Program-made: the position numbers and the translations under genes
Source: an uncultured Sulfurovum sp.
GTDB lineage: Bacteria > Campylobacterota > Campylobacteria > Campylobacterales > Sulfurovaceae
Assembly: GCA_902727855.1 (NCBI GenBank)
Contig: CACVAS010000058.1
Location: 284,567 to 348,566 of the forward strand
DNA length: 64,000 nucleotides
Direction of reading: 5' to 3'
Notes under the pieces: model-generated
Told to the model about the DNA's origin: nothing
Seen by the model: only the letters and a program-made list of their open reading frames with translations
Databases searched by the model: none
Part shown: piece by piece, positions 42,747-53,504 of the stretch
How positions within the stretch are numbered: the first letter of the stretch is position 1
Layout: every line of letters begins with the position of its first letter

Positions 42747-42921
42747 CTATATACCTTTATTTATAATTAATAGACTTATTTTATCGAAATGTTGCTGATA
42801 GCTCTTTTTAAAAATATATGAACAATTGTTCTTTTTCTTTCAAGTGCCTATTCATAGGCTACTTTAGAGGTTTATCCTTTTTAAATATTTATTAATATTA
42901 TTTTAGTCGTGTTTAGCTATT

Positions 42922-43317
42922 TTATGCCAAGAAAAGCTCTTTTTTCGCTCCATTTATAACACTACATTGTTCTACTTTTCCGAATATTCTGTAGCGATAT
43001 TTAGCGATAATATCGTAAACAAAATCTCGTATAAACGGCGGAATAATATATAATATTTGCAGTAAACTCCAAAGACCACCAAGTTCTTTCACTATCTTTA
43101 GAATGGCTGTAGACTTATAAAACACCTGATCATTCCTATAATAAATAAGACTATCAATGGACTCATTAATCTCTAAACTTTTCACATATTCACCCTGTAA
43201 AGATGTGTACTTAAATAGATTTTTTTTGTCTAACTTTATCAGTAATGCTATGGAACTATTACATAATCCACATACTCCATCAAAGATGATGACATTTTGT
43301 TTTTTTATTTTTTGCAT
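42922..43317 (-). CDS. DCC-family thiol-disulfide oxidoreductase-like protein (DUF393)
   Basis: VIIFDGVCGLCNSSIALLIKLDKKNLFKYTSLQGE, DxxCxxC motif. Confidence 0.87.
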   Translation of the reverse strand: MQKIKKQNVIIFDGVCGLCNSSIALLIKLDKKNLFKYTSLQGEYVKSLEINESIDSLIYYRNDQVFYKSTAILKIVKELGGLWSLLQILYIIPPFIRDFVYDIIAKYRYRIFGKVEQCSVINGAKKELFLA

Positions 43318-43325
43318 ATTTTACC

Positions 43326-44447
43326 TCATACAGAACTACTTATAATTTTATGCCTATCTTTCTCCGTGTTGGCTATCCTAAATACATACAACAATTTTTG
43401 TATCTCATCCTTTGAGTAAAACCCCATATAGGCAATTTGAAATATATTTTGTTCTTTTAAATAAAATGCTTCATCATACACACAAATAGCATACTTACCT
43501 AGCACTTGTTTTATTACCTTCCATCTATGTTTATCTGGATAATAGAAGGATAATATGTTTGAAGCATTGCAATTTTCTAAAATATCGATATTCATCTTTT
43601 TCATTTCCAAAATAATCATTTCCCGAAAAATTATATATTGTTGATAATGCTTTGATAACCCTACTGTATGTATAAGTTCATTTAAAGATATATAGAGTGA
43701 TTGAACTAAAAAATAAGATAATGTATTTTTAACCAGCCCTAAACTACTCTTACTCTCTAATAAATAAGCCATATCGATAGCAGTAGGAAGGTTACTGTTT
43801 TTTTTAGTCATGATACTATTTCGAACAAATATAATTGCTATACCAGAAATTGAAGCTAAATTCTTTCCACTACTTGTTGTTATATAAGAGATTTGTTTTG
43901 AAGTAAAATCAACTTGTTCTGCTCCCATAGCACTTATAGCATCTATACCAATTTTAATATCTAGCTTTTTACATATCATACAAATCTCTTTTACAGAATT
44001 CATCATCCCTGTGCTTGTCTCTAAGGCAACAAAAAATAGTGTATCAACGTTTTTTAATTTTTTCTGTAATGTGTCAAAATTTATACAATTTGCAAATCCA
44101 AAATCAATTGCAACTGTGTTCGCATTATACTTTAACGCTTGGTTAAATAATCTCTGACCAAATTCACCATTTACAATGACAGCAGGGTTTTTACTTAACA
44201 ACATGAGATTTGCAACCATAATTTCATTAGCTAAAGTACCATTGCCTGATAATAGAATAGGTGTAAATCTTTCATTACCTAGTATTTTCAAAAGTAAAGC
44301 ATCTACTTTCTTCATTGTCTCTAAATATACTTCTGTTCTATGTGGGACTAATGATTGTAAATCTATTTCATTTATTTTTTGGCTTAATCGTGGTAACGAG
44401 GGGTTAAAATACAAATCGTCAATAGCTGAGTTTAGTTGTTCATGCAT
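43326..44447 (-). CDS. Class V aminotransferase-like protein
   Basis: LLSGNGTLANEIMVANL; VALETSTGMMNSVKEI; GIDAISAMGAEQVDF; TTSSGKNLASISG (PLP Lys). Confidence 0.85.
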   Translation of the reverse strand: MHEQLNSAIDDLYFNPSLPRLSQKINEIDLQSLVPHRTEVYLETMKKVDALLLKILGNERFTPILLSGNGTLANEIMVANLMLLSKNPAVIVNGEFGQRLFNQALKYNANTVAIDFGFANCINFDTLQKKLKNVDTLFFVALETSTGMMNSVKEICMICKKLDIKIGIDAISAMGAEQVDFTSKQISYITTSSGKNLASISGIAIIFVRNSIMTKKNSNLPTAIDMAYLLESKSSLGLVKNTLSYFLVQSLYISLNELIHTVGLSKHYQQYIIFREMIILEMKKMNIDILENCNASNILSFYYPDKHRWKVIKQVLGKYAICVYDEAFYLKEQNIFQIAYMGFYSKDEIQKLLYVFRIANTEKDRHKIISSSV

Positions 44448-44994
44448 TGGTTAACTCCTTCTTACATTTTTGAATAAATCTATTTTGAATAATATGATTG
44501 AAACTTGCAAACATTGGATAAAAGATAGCCTTCCCCTCCTGTTTACCTTCAGCAAAAATACTAAAACCTAATTTTTGGTACAAACTAACTTGTTTTTCAA
44601 TAGCAGATACAACAATATAGTCTATTTCTTTTTTCAATAAGTAATCTATAGCTTGCGCTACAAGTCGCCATGATAAGAATGACTTTCTATATTCCTTCGA
44701 AACACTAAATAATCTTATCTCAACAATATTTGAGTCCTTTTTTATAGTCCCATAGAAATCTTCACACTTCTCTTCAACAGAATAAGGACTTTGACAATGT
44801 ATCGCCAAAAGACCAATCACTTTTAAATCTTTTACGGCTATGAAATAGTGATTTTTATCATGAAACTTATCAATTTTCATACCTTCTCTGTTCTTAGCGT
44901 ATTGTCCTATCTCTTCTGTAAATATTTGATAATTAAATTTAAAAATCTCTTCAAAATCTTTGGGTGTTGCTTTTTTTATTATAATATTCTTCAT
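44440..44994 (-). CDS. GNAT-superfamily acyltransferase, N-acyl-amino-acid-synthase/LuxI-like flavour
   Basis: VEIRLFSVSKEYRKSFLSWRLVAQAIDYLL...SLYQKLGFSIFAEGKQEGKAIFYPMFASF; overlaps aminotransferase by 8 bp. Confidence 0.65.
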   Translation of the reverse strand: MKNIIIKKATPKDFEEIFKFNYQIFTEEIGQYAKNREGMKIDKFHDKNHYFIAVKDLKVIGLLAIHCQSPYSVEEKCEDFYGTIKKDSNIVEIRLFSVSKEYRKSFLSWRLVAQAIDYLLKKEIDYIVVSAIEKQVSLYQKLGFSIFAEGKQEGKAIFYPMFASFNHIIQNRFIQKCKKELTNA

Positions 44995-45011
44995 ACCAGT
45001 AAATTCCTATT

Positions 45012-48000
45012 CTAATTACTAAGCTCCATAGCCATCTTCTTAGCCCCTTTAAAGTCAGCTTTTCCAGTACCTAACTTAGGCAGATCCTCTACTTTAAAAT
45101 ACTCAGATGGTACAAAAAGAGGATTCATTTCTATGGCTTTTATTTTCTCTTTTAAACTATCTATTTGCATTTCGCCCTCTAGTAAAAGCACCAGCTTCTC
45201 ACCCTTTTTTTCATCAGGTAAAGCAGAAATAGAAATTTGGTCATTCTCGCCTAAGACATTAGCTATTTCACGTTCTACGAGTCCTAGACTTACCATCTCT
45301 CCTGCGACTTTTGCAAAACGACTGTAACGGTCTACAATAGTAAGAAATCCATCTTTGTCTACACGCCCTTTGTCTCCGGTAACATACCAGCGTATACCAT
45401 CTATCTCTTTGATGACCGACGCCGTTTTTTCTGGGTCAGCTATATACCCTTTCATAATTTGTGTGCCCCCTATGAGTATCATACCCTCATCTCCAACTGC
45501 TAGTTCCTCAAAACTATCTGGATCTACTATCTTGAAACTTGACCCTGGTAGAGGTAGTCCCACTGTGCCTATTCGCTGTCCTTCTTGTACTTTCCATGAG
45601 TCCTGCATGAGTACATCCTGCATGTTTCCTGAGGCTACTGGTGTGGTCTCTGTAGCTCCATACCCCTCGTATACCTCTAGTCCAAACTTCTCTTTAAATG
45701 CATCTCGTATGCTATTTGGCAACTTTTCTGCTCCAGCAATGACCATACGTATATGAGAAAACATCTGAGGAAGTACCTTTTTATTTCGTGTGTAAAGTCT
45801 TAAGAAGGTAGCTGTACCTAGTAAAAAAGTAGCTTCATATTTAGCAGAAAGCTTCCCTATGCCTACACCGTCAGTTGGGTCAGGGTGGGCTGCTACAGGA
45901 ATGCCTTCTATTAGCGGTAAAAGTGTAGTAACCGTGAGTCCAAAAGAGTGAAATATAGGTAAGGTTCCCAGTATCAGGTCTTGTTCTGTTGGGTTAAGTA
46001 GCGTCACTGTTTGTTTAATGTTACCCATCATATTTTTATGGCTTAATTCTATGCCTTTAGGTGTACCCTCAGAACCTGAGGAAAAGAGTATCGCAGCAGT
46101 GTCATAACTCTTTGCATTTTTCACAAATAGCATAGAGAGTATCTTTGCAGGTAGCAACTTTACACTCATAAGCATCAGTAGACTTTTTACCTTAGAGAGT
46201 TTGGCTTTGACATCTTCTAAATAAATAACTTCAACATTTTTGAGTACCTCACTCATATCAAAACCTTTTGCTTTAAGTTTAGATAAAAATTGGCGTGAGG
46301 CAACGACTTTTGTGACGTTTGCTATGTTTATTGCATGATTAATGCTAGCATCACCTGCAGAGTAGTTTAAGTTGACAATCGTCTTACCCAAACTTAATAT
46401 CGCCATATTTCCCAAAGAACCCCCTACAGAAGTGGGTAATAATACGCCAATATTTTGACTACTTTTAAGCTTAGGTTTTAAAGCACTTGCCATCATCAAT
46501 GTACCTGTGATAAAACGATGCCCATTGACCTCTACCCCCGTAGAGTCTGCCATACAAAGTTTAGAACCTACACCTTTAGCTGACTTTATCCATGCTTTTT
46601 GTAATGAAGGTAGGGTATCTGCATAGGTATCCCAACTAGATACAGAGAGGTTAAATACTGACTTTTTCACCTCTGTTGCATTACTGTGTATATCTATAGG
46701 TTTTCCAAAATGTACAGAAATCTCTTTATTCCGTCTATTTTTCATCTTTTGTGAAGCGTAAGAGAAATTATCTTCCCATAAACCATGTAAGTAAAAAGGT
46801 ACAATCACGCCCTCATCTAACTCTTTTGTCGCCATTTCAAACCCACGTTGAAACTCACCTAGCTGCCCATTTCGAGAGAGATGACCTTCTGGAAAAAGCG
46901 CTACAGTCTCACCTTTTTTAAGTGCCCCTGTAACCAAAGAGAGTGCGGTTTTACTGCCCCTACTTGAGATAGGGATGACCTTAAAAAAGTTTAAAAATGG
47001 CTTCATGTACCACTTCTCATAATACGAACGCTCCATCACAAAGCGTATTTGCTTAGGGTATGCCATTTGCAATATAGCCCAATCCAAATAAGAAACGTGA
47101 TTTCCCAAAAGTAGTATGCCCTTATCTGACTCTACATTTTGCAATCCATCAACATGTAATTTATATCTAAACCGTAAGATAATACGAACAAAATAACGCA
47201 CCAATGATTGAGGTAATACATAGAGTGTATACCCCATACCCACAAAAGCTACTGTGGCTATAAAGTACAATAATAGCGTTGAAGACCAACCTAAATAACC
47301 AAAAAGGGCTGTAATAATTAAAAACCCAAACATACTGACATTTTGTACAAAGTTATTACCAGCTAGTACTTTGCCTAGTATTTTCCCAGGAGCTAGAAAT
47401 TGTATCATTGCATTGAGTGGTACTAAAAATAGTCCTGCTGAAAAACCAAATACAAACAATGCGACACCCAAAGAAGATAAGGTATTTAAGTTTGGTATAA
47501 AATAGAGTGATATTGCAACACCTAGCGCACCAATGGGTATAGTCCCCGTCTCAATATAATTCCTACTCATCCGTCCTGCAAACAATGACCCTACAATCAT
47601 ACCCAAACCTGCCAGTGTCAACAAACCTTGGACTATAACTGTATCGGTTATATCCATTGTACGTTTAAGATAGTCTCCAAAGACTGCCATAAGCACTTGC
47701 GAAACACCCCATAATATAGCCAAACCAATAATACTCAACCATACCGTTCTATGCTCTTGGAGTACGCCCAAATTTCGCTTAAGATAGTTTAGATTTTGAT
47801 ACTCCTTCACTTTAAAGACCATCTTCTCATCAATCTCTTGTTTTTTAAACTTTTTCACAAGCCTACGTGCAAGTATGTATTCAACTATACTGGCACCTAT
47901 TAGAAGATATCCTACAGGTGCAATGTAGCGGAGTATTTCAGAAGGTACCAAAGAACGATTGTCTAAAAAATACTCAAAAAATATAGAGTAGACTACTGCC

Positions 48001-48461
48001 CCTGCCAAAATAGAAACAATAGTCACCGCCTGCACCAATGCGTTTGCCAAAGCCAAATTTTGCGTGCCAGTCATCTCTTTAATAAGCCCATACTTTGCAG
48101 GTGAATAGATAGCAGACTGTGCAGCAAGTACAAAAGTAAGTCCAAAAGCTACCCAAAACCATCCCAAATAATAACTCAGTAAAATAAGCGTGGTAATCCC
48201 CACTGCTGCTAAAGAAGCGTACTCAACTACTTTTACTTTAGGGTATTTATCCGAAATGTGCCCAGCAGGAGAGAAGAGAAATATAAAAGGCAAAAGTATC
48301 AAAGCATTGACAATGGCTGTAAGCACTATCAGTTCAGAACCATCATAGGCTTTAAAAATAGTATTTTGCAAAATAATCTTGTGTCCTAAGTCGGTCATGG
48401 CATTAAGTAAAATAATCAATATATACGGGGTAAATCCAGATATTTTAAATAAACTTCTCAT
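45012..48461 (-). CDS. MFS (LplT-like) + PlsC acyltransferase + AMP-dependent acyl-ACP synthetase fusion (Aas-like)
   Basis: N-term MFS; LLGNHVSYLDWAI and FPEGHLSRNG (PlsC); AAILFSSGSEGTPKGIELSHKNM (AMP-binding). Confidence 0.93.
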   Translation of the reverse strand: MRSLFKISGFTPYILIILLNAMTDLGHKIILQNTIFKAYDGSELIVLTAIVNALILLPFIFLFSPAGHISDKYPKVKVVEYASLAAVGITTLILLSYYLGWFWVAFGLTFVLAAQSAIYSPAKYGLIKEMTGTQNLALANALVQAVTIVSILAGAVVYSIFFEYFLDNRSLVPSEILRYIAPVGYLLIGASIVEYILARRLVKKFKKQEIDEKMVFKVKEYQNLNYLKRNLGVLQEHRTVWLSIIGLAILWGVSQVLMAVFGDYLKRTMDITDTVIVQGLLTLAGLGMIVGSLFAGRMSRNYIETGTIPIGALGVAISLYFIPNLNTLSSLGVALFVFGFSAGLFLVPLNAMIQFLAPGKILGKVLAGNNFVQNVSMFGFLIITALFGYLGWSSTLLLYFIATVAFVGMGYTLYVLPQSLVRYFVRIILRFRYKLHVDGLQNVESDKGILLLGNHVSYLDWAILQMAYPKQIRFVMERSYYEKWYMKPFLNFFKVIPISSRGSKTALSLVTGALKKGETVALFPEGHLSRNGQLGEFQRGFEMATKELDEGVIVPFYLHGLWEDNFSYASQKMKNRRNKEISVHFGKPIDIHSNATEVKKSVFNLSVSSWDTYADTLPSLQKAWIKSAKGVGSKLCMADSTGVEVNGHRFITGTLMMASALKPKLKSSQNIGVLLPTSVGGSLGNMAILSLGKTIVNLNYSAGDASINHAINIANVTKVVASRQFLSKLKAKGFDMSEVLKNVEVIYLEDVKAKLSKVKSLLMLMSVKLLPAKILSMLFVKNAKSYDTAAILFSSGSEGTPKGIELSHKNMMGNIKQTVTLLNPTEQDLILGTLPIFHSFGLTVTTLLPLIEGIPVAAHPDPTDGVGIGKLSAKYEATFLLGTATFLRLYTRNKKVLPQMFSHIRMVIAGAEKLPNSIRDAFKEKFGLEVYEGYGATETTPVASGNMQDVLMQDSWKVQEGQRIGTVGLPLPGSSFKIVDPDSFEELAVGDEGMILIGGTQIMKGYIADPEKTASVIKEIDGIRWYVTGDKGRVDKDGFLTIVDRYSRFAKVAGEMVSLGLVEREIANVLGENDQISISALPDEKKGEKLVLLLEGEMQIDSLKEKIKAIEMNPLFVPSEYFKVEDLPKLGTGKADFKGAKKMAMELSN

Positions 48462-49123
48462 TAGACATCCTTTTTCATTTTTGCATGATGCGATTGAACC
48501 GTATGCATGTTGAAAATGTAAGGCTTAAGCTTGAGAATAAGATCAAAAATAAGTTCATACCTTGCATTATGAGAGCTTGTATCTTCATCTAAAAGGTCTG
48601 AGCCTACTTCATTTTCTCTGTCTGCTAAAACCTTGGCATCTTCTACATAGTCATCTAGAAGGGTAAAATCAAGTCCTAACGCTTTTGCTCTAGTAAGTAT
48701 TTCAGCAATCTCAATTTCTTGACTAGAAAAACCTTTTGCACGCTCAAACAAATATCCTCTGGCTTGATAAGCCATTAATGTTTCTTCATCCATCTCAACA
48801 ATTTCTAAAAAGTCACCCCTACTGTACCACACATTGTCACGCCCTCCAGAGATAAGCTCTAAGGACTGCACCATCGTTTCAAAAGAACCATCAAAATCAA
48901 AATGGTTGTCTTGAAAAATACTTTGTATCTGTGCAATGGAGTAAGAGAAGTTATGCTGTAGGTATTTTATAAACTTAAGTATCTGTACACAAGACTCATC
49001 ATAGAGGTGTACATTGGGTTTAGGTTTAGAAGGTTCAGGAAGTAACCCCTCTTTTATATAGTAGAGTATGGTAGATTTACTCTCTGAAGTTTGGAGCATT
49101 AAGTCTTTCATTTTAAGTGCCAT
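48461..49123 (-). CDS. MerR-family transcriptional regulator
   Basis: MKDLMLQTSESKSTILYYIKEGLLPEPSKPKPNVHLYDES. Confidence 0.87.
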   Translation of the reverse strand: MALKMKDLMLQTSESKSTILYYIKEGLLPEPSKPKPNVHLYDESCVQILKFIKYLQHNFSYSIAQIQSIFQDNHFDFDGSFETMVQSLELISGGRDNVWYSRGDFLEIVEMDEETLMAYQARGYLFERAKGFSSQEIEIAEILTRAKALGLDFTLLDDYVEDAKVLADRENEVGSDLLDEDTSSHNARYELIFDLILKLKPYIFNMHTVQSHHAKMKKDV

Positions 49124-49170
49124 CGCTAATCCTTTTAGGTTATTGATGACAGTATAAACTATTTTAACTT

Positions 49171-49197
49171 AAAGTGTAAAGTGATGCTTTACACTTT
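49171..49197 (-). terminator. recA terminator-like hairpin
   Basis: AAAGTGTAAAG-TGATG-CTTTACACTTT, perfect 11-bp stem downstream of recA. Confidence 0.65.
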
Positions 49198-49207
49198 TTA
49201 TATTTAC

Positions 49208-50248
49208 CTACTCTCCACTATCACTGGTGTCAACTTCAAGTCCTTCTCCCCAACCAAGCGCTTCTTTAATCTTGCCTTCTATCTCTGCCATCATTTCAGG
49301 GTTCTCTTTGATGGTTACTTTGGCATTCTCTTTACCTTGCCCTAACTTTTCTGTCCCATAGCTAAACCATGCACCAGATTTATCGACGATGTCCATTTTA
49401 ACACCATAGTCAATAAGCTCACCGACAAACGAAATACCCTCACCAAACATAATATCAAACTCTGCTTGTCTAAATGGAGGGGCAACTTTATTTTTAACTA
49501 CTTTTGCTTTAACACGGTTACCTATACTCGATTCTCCTTGCTTCAGTGTTGCAATACGTCTTACATCAATTCTTACAGAACAGTAAAACTTTAAAGCATT
49601 ACCACCTGTGGTAGTCTCTGGAGAGCCATATCCCATGGTGCCTATTTTCATACGAATTTGGTTAATAAATATTACGGTTGTATTGGTTTTATGTAAAATA
49701 GCTGTTAACTTACGAAGTGCCTGAGACATAAGTCTAGCTTGAAGTCCTACATGCGTATCACCCATGTCTCCTTCTATCTCAGTTTTAGGTGTAAGTGCTG
49801 CAACAGAATCTACAATAATCAAATCAACCGCGCCGGAACGTGCCAATGTTTCAAGTACATCCAAGGCTTGTTCCCCAAAATCTGGCTGAGATACTAGTAA
49901 ATTATCTGTATCTACGCCTAAATTTTTAGCATAGACTACATCAAGCGCATGTTCTGCATCTATAAATGCACAAACCATCTCTTTTTTCTGAGCAGAAGCA
50001 ATGGTCTGTAAGGCAAGCGTTGTCTTACCAGAAGACTCAGGCCCATAAATTTCAATAATACGCCCTTGAGGGATTCCTCCAATGCCTAACGCCATATCTA
50101 GTCCAAGTGAGCCCGTAGAGATAGACTCAATAGGTTCAAACTCTTTATCTCCCAATCTCATGAGCGTACCTTTACCAAACGACTTATCTATCTGCTTGAT
50201 TGCCATGTCTAGTGCTTTTTGTTTGTTTGCGTCCATTGCCATTGTCAT
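49208..50248 (-). CDS. recA: Recombinase A
   Basis: [51 protein letters not shown]. Confidence 0.98.
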   Translation of the reverse strand: MTMAMDANKQKALDMAIKQIDKSFGKGTLMRLGDKEFEPIESISTGSLGLDMALGIGGIPQGRIIEIYGPESSGKTTLALQTIASAQKKEMVCAFIDAEHALDVVYAKNLGVDTDNLLVSQPDFGEQALDVLETLARSGAVDLIIVDSVAALTPKTEIEGDMGDTHVGLQARLMSQALRKLTAILHKTNTTVIFINQIRMKIGTMGYGSPETTTGGNALKFYCSVRIDVRRIATLKQGESSIGNRVKAKVVKNKVAPPFRQAEFDIMFGEGISFVGELIDYGVKMDIVDKSGAWFSYGTEKLGQGKENAKVTIKENPEMMAEIEGKIKEALGWGEGLEVDTSDSGE

Positions 50249-50404
50249 ATCCTTAACCTTAATATTGAAGTAATTTTATCTAAATAATGCGGGTTTATTT
50301 AGTCATAGGAGTAGTTTAATAGAATTTTGAGAAAAAGATAGAAAAGATGTCAAATTGTCATGTTTTTGAAGTGATTTGTTTTATTTAAGAGAAAATAGAC
50401 GTGT

Positions 50405-50584
50405 CTATTTCTCTTCTGTAGGCTCTTTTTTAGGGATAATAGTATGTGTAGTATCTCCTTGATCTTTTCTAAATTTTTGCTCACTAGGATCTGCTCTCAT
50501 GACATTTAACATTAAAAACATATATCCACCCACAAAAAAGACCATAAAACAAAACGTGATAAACAATATCCAACCTAAACCCAT
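50405..50584 (-). CDS. Small single-TM protein, 59 aa (not in ORF track)
   Basis: Manual translation MGLGWILFITFCFMVFFVGGYMFLMLNVMRADPSEQKFRKDQGDTTHTIIPKKEPTEEK*. Confidence 0.65.
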   Translation of the reverse strand: MGLGWILFITFCFMVFFVGGYMFLMLNVMRADPSEQKFRKDQGDTTHTIIPKKEPTEEK

Positions 50585-50715
50585 AAAAACCCCTTCTAAT
50601 ACACTTTATATGTGCCTCATTATACTCTTTGTAGCCTTATGTTAAAATACTTCTACTAAAAACCAAATTTATATCGTTCAGCGTCACTAATTTGGGATAT
50701 AATGAAAGAGAAACT

Positions 50716-51582
50716 ATGTCTAAAACAATCCAGCTAGCCCACTCTCCAGATGCCGATGATATCTTTATGTACTTTGCTATTAAATTTGGCTGGGTTGATA
50801 CTAAAGAGTATGATTTTACCAATATTGGGCTAGACATAGAAACCCTCAATGTCGAGGCGCTTAAAGGTACCTATGATGTCTCTGCAATCAGTTTTGGTAT
50901 GTACCCACTCATAAAAGATGAGTACGCCATGCTCCGTACCGCTGTGAGTTTTGGTGAGGGGTATGGCCCTAAACTCATACGGCGTAAAGAGAAAAAGCTA
51001 AAACGAAACTTTAAAGTAGCCCTTTCTGGCAAATACACAACCAATGCTATGCTCTTTCGTATCTATTACCCAGATGCACGCCCCATATACATGGATTTTT
51101 TAGAGATAGAAGAAGCTGTAGTCTCTGGTAAGGTAGATGCAGGGGTGCTCATACATGAATCTATCCTAGATTTTGATGAAAGTCTAGAAGTAGAAAAAGA
51201 GCTATGGGATATTTGGGTCGAACTTGCAGGAGAGGGATTACCTCTTCCACTTGGTGGCATGGCAATTCGTCGTTCACTTCCTCTCAACCGTGCCATAGAG
51301 ATAGAAAATATTCTTATAGAAGGTGTCAAAGTAGCCAATGAGAAAAAAGAGGAACTCTGTACCAAACTTGAAGCAGACAATCTTGTACGAATCTCTGATG
51401 AGATGCTAACAAAATACCTAGACATGTACGCCTCAGATGAATCCGTAGAGCTCTCATCGCTACAACTGGAAGCACTAGACAAACTCTATGAACTAGGATT
51501 CAAACATGGCTTATGGGATACTGCTATAAAAACAGTGGATTATCTTATTCCTAAAGAGTATGCAGATTTACGGAATTCCTAG
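50716..51582 (+). CDS. mqnD: 1,4-dihydroxy-6-naphthoate synthase (futalosine menaquinone pathway, MqnD)
   Basis: TIQLAHSPDADDIFMYFAIKFG; DVSAISFGMYPLI; VDAGVLIHESILDF; ATG 50716 preferred over 50692. Confidence 0.9.
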   Translation: MSKTIQLAHSPDADDIFMYFAIKFGWVDTKEYDFTNIGLDIETLNVEALKGTYDVSAISFGMYPLIKDEYAMLRTAVSFGEGYGPKLIRRKEKKLKRNFKVALSGKYTTNAMLFRIYYPDARPIYMDFLEIEEAVVSGKVDAGVLIHESILDFDESLEVEKELWDIWVELAGEGLPLPLGGMAIRRSLPLNRAIEIENILIEGVKVANEKKEELCTKLEADNLVRISDEMLTKYLDMYASDESVELSSLQLEALDKLYELGFKHGLWDTAIKTVDYLIPKEYADLRNS

Positions 51583-53400
51583 ATGAGTAATAAGCAACAA
51601 ATAGAAGACGCTTTAAAAAGCTTAATCCTTAATGATGATAGAGAATTTGTTGCTATGCTTTCTGGGGAATGGGGTATAGGGAAGACTTATTTTTGGAATA
51701 AATTTAAAAATAATTTTTTGCAACCCGAACATGATTTTATGAGAGGAGATAAACCAAAAAATAAAGATGTTGTTTATATTTCTTTATTTGGTAAAAATTC
51801 TTTAGCAGATATAGAAACTGCAATTGTAGCGAAGCTATATAAATATAATAAAGGTTTAAAAAAATATACTAAACACTTAGACACTGTTAGCAATATGGCG
51901 TCAAAAGCAATCGGCTTGCCTATAAACGTTTCTTCTGGCTCACTTTTATCACTGTTTTGCCCTAGCAATTTTAAAAATATCATTATTTGTTTTGATGATT
52001 TTGAGAGATTGTCAGACAAAGTACCTTTAAAAGATGTCATGGGACTCATCTCTCAATTTAAAGAACAAAAAGAGTCTAAAGTTATTATGATACTCAATGA
52101 AAAAGAGCTCGATAAACTTTCAGATATTGATGGTAAAAAACATGATGAGATATTTTCCCTTTATAAAGAAAAGATTGTCGATTATAGTTTTCACTATATC
52201 CCTAGCCAAGACGAATTATTTGAGGCTATCAAAGAGGGTATAAAGGAAATAAGTTTTTGTGAACATGAAGTTATATATGCTTTTTTCAAGAAAATAGAGT
52301 TAAAAAATATTCGCATTATGAAGCAGGCACTTTATCAATTAGAATATTTTAACTTTATCAAGGATAATCATTTTGATGCAAAAGTAATTAATGAGTTTAT
52401 TGAGATAGCTTTGAATCTTTTTGTATTTAAGACTAAGAGTAATTATACTTATTCAGAATTTTACGATTTCAAAGCGTATACACCAAGTGGAATACTAGAA
52501 TCTGCAGCTAAAATTATGAATTCCCCTATAGATAAAGAAGATTATACAATAAATGAAAAGCATGAAATAAACTTTAAAAATTATTATATTCTCTCCACTG
52601 GCTACCATACTGAATTATATTATTCAATAAATAAAGATGTAATTGAAGAAATTGTATATGGATTTATAGATAATCATAGTTTAAGGAAGCAAGACCTACA
52701 AAAACAACTAGAAAAAAACAACAAAAGTCTTGATTCGTATGATATTAGAAATGAAATATCGGAACTGAATACAAGATTTTACACAGATTTCTCTGTTTCA
52801 AACAATGAAATAGCAAAACAATTATTTAACTTACTCAATACACATAAAGATGTTATGCATCGCCTATTTCATTATAGCGACTATAAGGCATTCATAGTAA
52901 ATATCAATACATTTTCACAAGAAACAACAAACGAGGCATTTGAACAAGAAATTGCAAAAAAGTATATAGTTTTCTATAGTGATAACCCCGATGAGGATAG
53001 ATGGGGTTCATTAGACATAGAAGGTGGCCAATTAAATTTACTAATTTCAGATTATTCTTTGGCACATACGTATATAAGTGAATATAAAAAAAAGACTCTA
53101 AAAATTACTCCCGAAGAACTTCTTTCAGTTATAGCAAATACATTAAATCAGAAATATCTTTCAGAAGACAATGCCTTCAAGTTTAATCAAATTTCTAGTA
53201 AGGACTATGAGAAACAAATAAAAGAAAATCCTGACTTTATTCAACCACTAGTTAGATTTTTAAAAATGCCTGATTCAAGGGAGGTGAGAAAAAACATTAT
53301 TAACGCACTAAAATCTTTACAGAAAGAAAATGATGACTATGCATGGAAGGTAGACAAAATATTTAAAAGTTCTGAAATTAAAATTGAGGATGAAGACTAA
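51583..53400 (+). CDS. KAP-family P-loop NTPase
   Basis: LSGEWGIGKTYFWNKF (Walker A); NIIICFDDFERLSDKV (Walker B, KAP-like). Confidence 0.85.
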   Translation: MSNKQQIEDALKSLILNDDREFVAMLSGEWGIGKTYFWNKFKNNFLQPEHDFMRGDKPKNKDVVYISLFGKNSLADIETAIVAKLYKYNKGLKKYTKHLDTVSNMASKAIGLPINVSSGSLLSLFCPSNFKNIIICFDDFERLSDKVPLKDVMGLISQFKEQKESKVIMILNEKELDKLSDIDGKKHDEIFSLYKEKIVDYSFHYIPSQDELFEAIKEGIKEISFCEHEVIYAFFKKIELKNIRIMKQALYQLEYFNFIKDNHFDAKVINEFIEIALNLFVFKTKSNYTYSEFYDFKAYTPSGILESAAKIMNSPIDKEDYTINEKHEINFKNYYILSTGYHTELYYSINKDVIEEIVYGFIDNHSLRKQDLQKQLEKNNKSLDSYDIRNEISELNTRFYTDFSVSNNEIAKQLFNLLNTHKDVMHRLFHYSDYKAFIVNINTFSQETTNEAFEQEIAKKYIVFYSDNPDEDRWGSLDIEGGQLNLLISDYSLAHTYISEYKKKTLKITPEELLSVIANTLNQKYLSEDNAFKFNQISSKDYEKQIKENPDFIQPLVRFLKMPDSREVRKNIINALKSLQKENDDYAWKVDKIFKSSEIKIEDED

Positions 53401-53504
53401 TGAAGTTCAATACCCAACGGCTACACCTCAAAGGATGCAGACTTACAAAGGGAATTTCATCTATATTATATACAAACGTAAATCATAAGTCAAGGTGTCT
53501 ATAA
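53400..53504 (+). CDS. Candidate 34-aa mini-ORF between KAP NTPase and Abi gene
   Basis: MKFNTQRLHLKGCRLTKGISSILYTNVNHKSRCL*; start overlaps KAP stop (TAATG) and stop overlaps Abi start (TAATG). Below ORF-track threshold. Confidence 0.35.
   Translation: MKFNTQRLHLKGCRLTKGISSILYTNVNHKSRCL

Noticed and set aside
42841-42865. Imperfect inverted repeat AAGTGCCTAT-TC-ATAGGCTACTT between eno and the DCC gene
   Set aside because: Bulged stem with no clear T-tract; could be terminator or chance, not called as a feature.
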